Origin: JBCCEV01 sp039030125
Lineage (GTDB): Bacteria > Pseudomonadota > Gammaproteobacteria > Ga0077536
Assembly: GCA_039030125.1 (NCBI GenBank)
Contig: JBCCEV010000007.1
Location: 1 to 45,583 of the forward strand
Direction of reading: 5' to 3'
DNA: 45,583 nucleotides
Shown: positions 34,153-41,600 of the stretch, piece after piece
Layout: each line of letters opens with the position of its first letter
Numbering within the stretch: position 1 is the first letter of the stretch
Program-made: the position numbers and the translations under genes
The notes under the pieces: generated by a model
What the model saw: only the letters and a program-made list of their open reading frames with translations
What the model was told of the DNA's origin: nothing
The model's database searches: none

Positions 34153-35883
34153 CTACTCGGGCGCCGGCTTTCCATAACCGATTCCATGGCTGCGGCGTTC
34201 GCGCCATTGTTCGAGCTTTCTATCCATTCGCTCCAGATTACGTTGCGCTTGGTTTAGAGCAGTTGCCCATTGCTCCTGGCTCTCAATGACCAGCGGACGG
34301 AGCAAGATCACCAATTCGCTTTTCACCTGCGTCGAACGTTTTTGTCGGAACAAAGAGCCCACCAGAGGCAAGTCCCCCAGCGCCGGTGTTTTCGCGTCCA
34401 GTTCGTCGTCGCGGTCTTGCATTAGGCCGCCGATCACGACGACCTGGCCGTTTCTGGCCCTAACGATGGAATCCGACTCCCTCACTGTACTGCGTGCGAG
34501 CGGTAGGGTTTGATTTACCCCAGCGATGGCGATGTTTTTCTGCTGATCGACCACCTGACTCACCGTCGGGTGGATATGCAACATTACCTCCCCGGACTCG
34601 CTGATCTGCGGTGTAACATCAAGCGCAATACCGGAGAAAAACGGTGTCAGTTCAATGTTTGGGGTAGTCTGGGTTGTAGTAGCTGTGATGGTTGTCGTCG
34701 AGACGTCGGTTACGAAAAACTCATCGGTACCGACTTTAATGATCGCCTTCTGGTTATTCATTGTCGAAATTCGCGGGCTTGATAAAACCTGCACGTTTCC
34801 CTGATCCTCGAGTAGCTCTATGAAAGCCGTGAAATCGCGGCCGTTGAACGCGGCGGAGAAAACACCGCCGAAGGCCGAAGCCGCGACCCCGGCAATATTC
34901 GTTGTTCCTGGAATTTGGGTGGCGTCCGCGCCCGCAATATCACTCAAACCCGATTCGCCGACGAGATTGGTGCCTCCACCGGTGTGAAGGAAGGAGAAGT
35001 CACCCGCTACCGCTGCCCAGTTGATCCCCGCTTGAAAACCTTCGGAAAGCGTAACCTCGAGGATTTTGGCCTCGAGAATAACCTGCCGCTGAGCGATCAG
35101 TTGCGTGGCTTGCAAAAACGCTTCAACCTCACGCAACTCGGTGGGGATCGCGCGGACAACCACGACGCCCGATTGGGGATTCACAACAACGCTGCGGCCC
35201 TCATTGCCACCGACGATGGCCTGAAGGGATGCCTGCAACTCATTCCAGAACGAGGTTTCCGGATGAATCGTACTGATTTGAGTACCTACCACCGTGCGTT
35301 GTCCCCGATTATTACTTTGCTCTGTTTGTTGTCCTGTAATTTGGGTGGTGCCGGGCCCTTCCTGAAGCGTTCCTGAGCTCACGAAAGTCGCCGAGGTGCC
35401 GCTGCGCGAAAGGTTGAGATAATTGATTTGATAAACCCGCGCTTCCAGGCGTGCCGGTAAAACCTGGAAGCCATACTCCGTTTGGTTGAACTCGAAACCG
35501 TAAACATCCCGCGCCGCTTCCAACACTTCTGGAATACCAACGTTCTTTAGGTTTAAGGTGATTGTGCCAGTGACCTCAGGATGCACGACCATGTTGTATT
35601 CCGTGCCGTCGACAAGGCTCAAAAAAAACTGATCGGCCGCGACGTCGTTGACCGAAATATCGAATCTTTGATCGTCCTCGATATTGGGGACATCCGGAAC
35701 ATCAAGACGTAAGGTGGGGATAAGCTCATCGGAGATGTCCGGTTCCGCTAGCGGCGCTTCGACCTGCAACTGGCGCTCGATCTGCTCCAATGTCGTAGTC
35801 CGCGGGGCAGGATTCTCACAGCCGACTAAAAGTAATCCGACGATGGCAACCAAACTGACCGACAACCGGTTAGACCTACACAT
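34153..35883 (-). CDS. mshL: MSHA secretin MshL
   Basis: This is a 576-residue outer-membrane secretin forming the pilus exit channel. The lipoprotein signal ends in LLLVGC with lipidated Cys22. An N-terminal secretin/TonB short domain (from about residue 85, FFLSLVDGTEYNMVVHPEVTGTI, named by its ends) follows, then N1-type repeats. The secretin core contains QVLSSPRISTMNNQKAIIKVG, a Thr-rich gate segment (TTTITATTTQTTPN) and the signature VVVIGGLMQDRDDELDAKTPALGDLP-LVGSLF. The stop lies 15 bp before mshM, and the start overlaps mshK by 1 bp. Confidence 0.95.
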   Translation of the reverse strand: MCRSNRLSVSLVAIVGLLLVGCENPAPRTTTLEQIERQLQVEAPLAEPDISDELIPTLRLDVPDVPNIEDDQRFDISVNDVAADQFFLSLVDGTEYNMVVHPEVTGTITLNLKNVGIPEVLEAARDVYGFEFNQTEYGFQVLPARLEARVYQINYLNLSRSGTSATFVSSGTLQEGPGTTQITGQQTEQSNNRGQRTVVGTQISTIHPETSFWNELQASLQAIVGGNEGRSVVVNPQSGVVVVRAIPTELREVEAFLQATQLIAQRQVILEAKILEVTLSEGFQAGINWAAVAGDFSFLHTGGGTNLVGESGLSDIAGADATQIPGTTNIAGVAASAFGGVFSAAFNGRDFTAFIELLEDQGNVQVLSSPRISTMNNQKAIIKVGTDEFFVTDVSTTTITATTTQTTPNIELTPFFSGIALDVTPQISESGEVMLHIHPTVSQVVDQQKNIAIAGVNQTLPLARSTVRESDSIVRARNGQVVVIGGLMQDRDDELDAKTPALGDLPLVGSLFRQKRSTQVKSELVILLRPLVIESQEQWATALNQAQRNLERMDRKLEQWRERRSHGIGYGKPAPE

Positions 35884-36224
35884 TACCGTTCACTCTCGAT
35901 TGGTTGCCGCACTTGCTTGGCCAGCAAGCGCACCGTGCGCTCATCGTTCAAATAATCGATGACAACGAAACTTGGATGGATCTCAAGGACCGTCGAATTC
36001 GCGACCCTATCGCCCACGCCCACGATTTGCCCGTTGAGAATCGCCACCCGCTTCTCCTCGGTGATCTTCACTCCGCTCAGGACGAAACCACCGACTTGCT
36101 TTTGCTGGATCCGCGCCACCGAAGCCAAATGCGCGCGCGGCGGCTGGGTCGGATCGGTTAACGCAGCAAGCACTACGCTGTCGGCGCTTAACAGGCAAAG
36201 GACGAGAGTCGACAACTGCTTCAT
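35883..36224 (-). CDS. mshK: MSHA biogenesis protein MshK (PilP-like)
   Basis: This is a 113-residue periplasmic protein with a signal peptide (MKQLSTLVLCLLSADSVVLA). It shows the phrase DPTQPP and a small beta domain: GFVLSGVKITEEKRVAILNG, IVGVGDRVANSTVLEI and NDERTVRLL. This resembles the PilP/GspC homology-region fold that links the inner-membrane assembly to the secretin. It sits immediately before mshL with 1-bp overlap, the usual MshK position. Confidence 0.85.
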   Translation of the reverse strand: MKQLSTLVLCLLSADSVVLAALTDPTQPPRAHLASVARIQQKQVGGFVLSGVKITEEKRVAILNGQIVGVGDRVANSTVLEIHPSFVVIDYLNDERTVRLLAKQVRQPIESER

Positions 36225-36226
36225 CG

Positions 36227-36886
36227 TTAGACCCCAATCCAGCGACTATCAAGGCTCAAGGTGTAAACCGTCACTTCGATATAGGCTTCAGGGTGCTCAG
36301 ATACTTGCAGATGAACCGAGTCCCAGAAAAACCGCCACGGTAGTGATTCCAACGCGCGAAGGTAATCTATGGTGGCGAGATAAGAACCGGAGAAACTGAT
36401 CTTAAAGCCGTGCCGATAAGCATCCGCGGCGCCGCCTTTGGGGGCCCCGTCGGCGTCACCGTTCAACAGTGACTTTGCGCCTAAACCTTCCAGTGCAACA
36501 AACCCCAAACCTTGGAAGTCTTGTAGCACCGATTGCAGAACCTGGGTCGTCTTGTTGGGGGGAATGAGTTCTCCAGCGCGGGTTTTTATTTCTTGTTCAA
36601 ACGCCAAGATTTGTTGCCTGGCGGCGTTCATCGAATTCCGCAACGCGTTGTTGGGGTCCTTGGCCGCGTTCGCTTTGACCGTTGCGATTGCCGTTTGCGT
36701 TTCAGTAATGCTTGTGCGCCCGGAATCAAGCGCTCGCATGACCTTGGCGCGTTCCAAGGCCAGTGGTTGTAACACAAGGCTGTGCCAAGTGAGGCCGGCG
36801 ACAAGGACGCCCGCAACGAGGACCAACACCCGTTCTTTAAGGGTCAATTGATCGAGCCGCTCGCCCAAGCTAGATAGGCTATTCAT
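36227..36886 (-). CDS. mshJ: MSHA biogenesis protein MshJ (PilO-like)
   Basis: This is a 219-residue bitopic protein: cytoplasmic start MNSLSSLGERLDQLTLKERVLVL, one membrane helix (about 19-38), a coiled coil (ALDSGRTSITETQTAIATVK, and NSMNAARQQILAFEQEIKT) and a ferredoxin-like periplasmic end (HGFKISFSGSYLATIDYLRALE). This is the PilO architecture of the alignment complex. The ATG at 36886 overlaps the previous gene's 3' end by 8 bp; a longer frame to 36958 is within that gene and was discarded. Confidence 0.88.
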   Translation of the reverse strand: MNSLSSLGERLDQLTLKERVLVLVAGVLVAGLTWHSLVLQPLALERAKVMRALDSGRTSITETQTAIATVKANAAKDPNNALRNSMNAARQQILAFEQEIKTRAGELIPPNKTTQVLQSVLQDFQGLGFVALEGLGAKSLLNGDADGAPKGGAADAYRHGFKISFSGSYLATIDYLRALESLPWRFFWDSVHLQVSEHPEAYIEVTVYTLSLDSRWIGV

Positions 36887-37490
36887 CACTCGCCCCGGCG
36901 AGATTTTTGGTCTGCAGCGAAAAGGTGATCTCAGGCAGGCCACCACCAGCGGCTGCAAGATTCAGATCGCTAAAACTAAGACCGGAGAAATTTTCTTCGG
37001 CGCGCAGCTTGCCAATGTAACGGGGAACAAGATCCGGCAGAAGAGCACGTCCTTCGATACCCACCGCCCGACCGCCCTGCGCGATTTGAACGGCGGTGAC
37101 CCAAGTACCGTCGACATGCTGCCGGGCAAGACCTTCAAGAAACCCAGAGAGCCCTTCAAGGCTGCCGTACGCTCCCGCACGGAGTTTGTTGGCAATCCTC
37201 TCGGTAAGCTGCAATCGTGTTTGCGTTAGATCATGCTCGGCTTGCAAGGCGGCATTGGTTTGCGGCGCGGGGTAATCGATCTCGACCTGGCGCAACGTGG
37301 CACGCGCGTTCTCGAGTTCCGAGTTAACGGATCCCAGTTGTCTTTTAAGGGGCGATAGGCGTTGATATTCGTACAGGCTGTGCCCGGCCGCGCCGAGCAC
37401 GAGGACCAAGGCTAGCACGAGCATCGTCCCCGACGACAAGGGGGTGCGCACCGGCCGAAACTGCGCCTGGTAGAAATTGATCTGTTGCAT
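36879..37490 (-). CDS. PilN-like MSHA protein (MshI2)
   Basis: This is a 203-residue bitopic protein starting MQQINFYQAQFRP, similar to PilN (INFYxxQF). One membrane helix (about 24-43, TMLVLALVLVLGAAGHSLYE) is followed by a coiled coil (LKRQLGSVNSELENARATL) and a periplasmic domain. PilN binds the PilM-like actin-fold protein with its N terminus and PilO with its periplasmic part; the neighbours here are exactly those. The ATG at 37490 shares one base with the mshI stop codon. A longer frame to 37538 was rejected. Confidence 0.85.
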   Translation of the reverse strand: MQQINFYQAQFRPVRTPLSSGTMLVLALVLVLGAAGHSLYEYQRLSPLKRQLGSVNSELENARATLRQVEIDYPAPQTNAALQAEHDLTQTRLQLTERIANKLRAGAYGSLEGLSGFLEGLARQHVDGTWVTAVQIAQGGRAVGIEGRALLPDLVPRYIGKLRAEENFSGLSFSDLNLAAAGGGLPEITFSLQTKNLAGASDE

Positions 37491-38434
37491 CAGGCAGCCT
37501 CCCCCCGGCGCAGCGCAGCGCCAAGGGCGGCCAAACAATGCGCTTGAAGATCAGTGTCTGGAGTCTGCTCCATCTCAATGATATTGGCGTAGTCGATCTG
37601 GCGGGCCGGGATCCCAAGTTGGCTAGACAAATAACTGTCCATGCCTTCAATGTGTCCACCGGTTGGACCGACGACAATCCCGCTGACCGGAGGCCGTGAA
37701 AAATGACTCTCGTAATAATCAAGCGAGCGCTGGACTTCGATGACGATACTGTCAAGTAATCCTTCGATCTCATCACTAACAGCCGTGTGGCCACTCGCGT
37801 GCAGCCGCTGCCGCCCCAAATCGAAGCGACGCGAAAGAAACAGCGTCCCTTGGTGAGTGATGACGATAAGACCGGAACTTTGTTCAAGATAAACAAATGC
37901 CGCACCAGCGCCATCTTCTGGGAGCTGCATCGCAATATTGCGGATCGCGAACTCAGGAATATCGATAACGTCGAGCTGAAAACCGCTGTCGGTCAACATC
38001 GCCACGGTGTTTTGAATATTCTCGCGGCGCGCAACCACAGCGTAGAGCATCGCTTGGCCAGCTCTGAGATCGGGCACTTCAAATACTTCCACCGCGGCTT
38101 CGTCGGGTGAGAAGTCAACCAAATCCTTGATCCGCCATCGAACCGCTTCTGCCAGCTCGTCGCTCGGCACATCAGGCCGTTCCACGAGAACAAGTGTGTA
38201 ATCGCCAATCGCTAGCACGGCAGTGCAGTCGCAATCGTCGAGGTCGTTAGCGCGGCAGATTTCCGCCAAAGTCTGCGGTAGATCGGCTGAAGCGGTGACT
38301 TTGCGGTACTCGGCGAAGGTAAGAGTAGGCGCGTTTTCTGAGCGCTTCACGCGTGCTAAAGCCACGCCTGAGGACGTCAGATGCACGGCGATCGAACTCG
38401 CCGAGGACTTCTTTCTACCGCGCCAATTCAGCAT
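37490..38434 (-). CDS. mshI: MSHA biogenesis protein MshI (PilM-like)
   Basis: This is a 314-residue cytoplasmic protein with an actin-like PilM fold. It shows SSIAVHLTSSGVALARVKR (phosphate-1 strand), the segment AEAVRWRIKDLVDFSPDEAAVEVFEV, VIDIPEFAIRNIA, GLIVITHQGTLFLSRRFDLG and VSGIVVGPTGGHIEGM. PilM proteins form the cytoplasmic ring of the alignment complex and bind the PilN N terminus. It is the first gene of the main msh run and is preceded by the AT-rich promoter region, with the start codon about 60 bp from a TATAAT box. Confidence 0.9.
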   Translation of the reverse strand: MLNWRGRKKSSASSIAVHLTSSGVALARVKRSENAPTLTFAEYRKVTASADLPQTLAEICRANDLDDCDCTAVLAIGDYTLVLVERPDVPSDELAEAVRWRIKDLVDFSPDEAAVEVFEVPDLRAGQAMLYAVVARRENIQNTVAMLTDSGFQLDVIDIPEFAIRNIAMQLPEDGAGAAFVYLEQSSGLIVITHQGTLFLSRRFDLGRQRLHASGHTAVSDEIEGLLDSIVIEVQRSLDYYESHFSRPPVSGIVVGPTGGHIEGMDSYLSSQLGIPARQIDYANIIEMEQTPDTDLQAHCLAALGAALRRGEAA

Positions 38435-38492
38435 GATGAGATTGCGCCGGTGCGCTTTCTCCGACTGCGTCGCCTCAATACGACTACGATAG

Positions 38493-38521
38493 ATTATAAG
38501 AAACTTCTGTAGAAATATCTA
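38493..38521 (-). promoter_or_regulatory. Probable activator-dependent promoter of the msh operon
   Basis: On the minus strand a perfect TATAAT (38498-38493) lies 59 bp before the mshI ATG. At 17-bp spacing the -35 position reads TAGATA, a poor sigma70 match. It lies almost entirely within one copy of the heptamer TAGATAT, which occurs four times in this region. Such a layout suggests a promoter needing a bound regulator near -35. The start would be near 38486, giving a leader of about 50 nt. Confidence 0.6.
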
Positions 38522-38602
38522 ATAAGTTATTAATTCAAATAGATATTATTGGGCATATCTAGTCTTATCCGTGATGGCGAGACTCGCGCGCCACCATATC
38601 TA
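38515..38602. repeat. Heptamer ATATCTA repeated four times upstream of msh
   Basis: ATATCTA occurs at 38515-38521, 38555-38561 and 38596-38602 on the plus strand, with start-to-start distances of 40 and 41 bp, about four helical turns. One inverted copy (TAGATAT) is at 38540-38546. The second and third direct copies extend to CATATCTAGT. The first and the inverted copy form an 8-bp inverted repeat (AATATCTA/TAGATATT). They flank and overlap the inferred -35 region, so they are candidate operator sites. Confidence 0.6.
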
Positions 38603-38643
38603 GTGTCAGATCGCCGCAGGAGATGGACTGCTTGTGCTTAGGC

Positions 38644-41600
38644 TCACTCCCAGGGCTCTCGGATGTAAATGACTTCCTGGCGCCCCGGGAAAATACCGAA
38701 ACTGGCGCGCGCGCTCGGGTCATCGGTGTATGAACCGTCGCCATTCCAATCGTGTTGCAACCAGGGCAGGGACGCGCCCCCAAGATCGACCCGGATGTCG
38801 ACATGGCCTGTGTTTGCGGCCCCCGGGGCCGCGAAGATCAACGGTTGCTGCCCGCCTAGCAATCCAAATGGGGTGCCCGCGGCGGGTGCGGTGATATTCG
38901 TCGTTCCGCCCACACCGATGAGCGTTACCGGATTACTGTCGCCATTAATCTCTGGCGGCGATGAGGCATCGGTAAGACGGATATGCGCCGCCAAATCCAA
39001 AGCGGTGCAATCCGCTGGCGGCACCGCGTCGTTATCATCGGTGTTGATTGTAAAAACGCCGTTTCCACCGCCCGCGTCAATAAAATACTCGGCCCGCAAG
39101 GGTACTGTAAGGTCCAGCAACTCAGAGCCGCTGGCGCTGCTTAATACCAACCGCCCAACCCTCATTTCAACGGCCGGATCGCTGATCCCGCCAATCGTGT
39201 GAGCGGCCGGCGTCCCCGTGGCGAGTGTCGCTTTGGCGCCACCGGTATTGCAGATTGCGGCCGGATCGGCGTGACAGACGCCGTCGCTGTCCTCTAGATC
39301 ACTGGCGGGTAGGGCCAGTGATAAGGTCGGCGAGAAAGCGAAATCCAAAGGCGCGACCTTCGAATAATTAAACGTATCCCCGGTCAATTCGAGCGTGAAT
39401 GCACCATCGAAATCGGTTTGGTTCGTTAACGTCACCGATCCCGTCAGGTTTTCCGTGAACGTGGGACTCGCGGCAACGACCGGCGCCGCGTGCGCATAAT
39501 CTCGGTTAGGGATAAGACCTGAAAACTTGATAAAATTCTCAGTGGAGTCCGCGTAGTTGTTGGCCAACGCGCCGCTTGCGGTATAAGCCTCGATATTGAT
39601 CTCCTGCGGGGTATCGATCAGAGCAAAAGGCTGACCGAGATAGGTGAACCCGCAATTCCAGCCGCCAGTGGCGTTACGCGGCATGAAATTCGCAGTGCTG
39701 GCAACATCGATGTAGGCGGGAATAAAACGGCCAACGTAGCTGCTGTGCCCTCGAATATTTGAGGTTTCGCCACCGCCGATACTCAAGTAATCACCGGTCT
39801 GCGCTGCGGTGATTTCAATAACGCCGACCTCGTCAAAGTTCGCATCGGTGATCGATTGGACGCTACCCCCGCTAAAGGGTCCGACCCGGGCAGGGGATCC
39901 GCCAGCGGTTAATCCCGGATCCTCGGCACTCACAGAGGACGGCAACAACAAAACACCACCCAGCGCTGCCTTGCCATCGCTCATTGCGCTGGTGTCGTAA
40001 TTTTCGGGCACAGTATTGTTACCGCCGGGCGTGGGACTGAGATCTGCATTGTTGCTGGGATCCAAATCACCGCTTTCGTGACCGTCAGGTATACCATCAG
40101 CATTTAAATCATCACCGCTATGCCAGGCTACCGGCGTCAAGGCGACGGTAAAATCCTCTCCCGCGATTTCGAACACCCCACCAGCCGCCGTTGAGGCGCC
40201 TGGGTTGGCACCACCCAAGCTGTCTGTCACCTCAACGTGAAAGCCGAAAGGTCGCGTCACAAATTGATTGGTGACGCCCTCAGCGGTGCTGCCGGAGACA
40301 TCGGTTACAGCGCGCAACGAAACTTGGCCGGCATCGTTGTATTGCAAAACGATCGTGGCGCTCGGCGAGAAATTTAGCGATACCGTATCGCTCGGCACGA
40401 ATGGTCCTTGATCAAATGCCGCAACACCAACCGCGTCCACCTCGCCATCGGTATTGCCCGTACAGTTGGTCGCTGGCACATGACACTCAAAACCGAAATC
40501 GACATTTTGACCCACTAGAGGCTCGACAGTCGTGCAGCCAGAGCCGCCATCATCGCGCAAGACTTGCGCCTGAATACCGGCCGATGGGCGTCGCGAAATC
40601 TGGGTCGGCACCGTATCGAAATCAATGATGATGTCCCGGAAGTCAATTTGCGCGTCCTCGACCTCGCTTTTGGCCTCTGTATCGAGCGTATCGATGTCCA
40701 CCGCGGGATCGACTGCTGTTTGACTGAGGTTCAAAACAATCTGACTTTCCGTGCCATTCCACGTATAGGTGGAAACCGCGCCGCCGCCCATATCGTTGAA
40801 ATTGGCTGGCGTTCCAGTGACCAATGACCAATTCGACGCGGCACCTGAGCTCGTGATCGTCACTATCGTGGCCGCCGCTGGTGGCGAGGCGATGTCTGCG
40901 ACATCGTGGGCCGTAATGGTGACCTCAGAAGGTTGGCAAGTCACACCAATCGCGCTGTCAACGGTGATCGCGTAGTGATCATGGCGTTGGCAGCTTCGGA
41001 GCACTTGGCGGTTTAGCTCTTGTTCCACCACGGTGAGCGCCCGCGTGTAGATGCGAACCTCGTCGATCGAGCCGTTGAAACTGTTGCCGCCGTTCGCCGC
41101 TTGACCAATGTTTAGGATCCGATTGGCATCAAAGGCGACAAAATCTCCGGTATGGGCGACCGTTCCATCAGCCGCCATTGCGGTCACGCCATCGCCGATC
41201 GATAGATTTAAGTTGCTGCCGTCATAGGTTCCAGTCACGTAATACCAGGTGCCCGGCGTCAAAACGGTCGCGCCGGTCACCGTTTGGCTGCCGCTCGTTG
41301 TAACCACGCTAAATTCCACTCGATCACCAGTGGCACCGTCCAACCGCAAGGAGAATTGCAGGTCGAGATTGTTGGCTACCAAGTCATTGCCCACAATCAA
41401 CGCTCCAGCATTACCTGTCGCGGCTTTGCGCACCCAGGCCGACACCGTGACAGCATCCACCAATCCTAGATCCACCCCCCCGATTTCGATGACATCGCCA
41501 CTGCCATCGAATTCGCCATATCGACAGGTACTATCACCGCCCACCGTGCGCGCGGGCGTGGCAACCGTGGTTTGCGCATCACCAAGGGGGGTGCCGCTGG

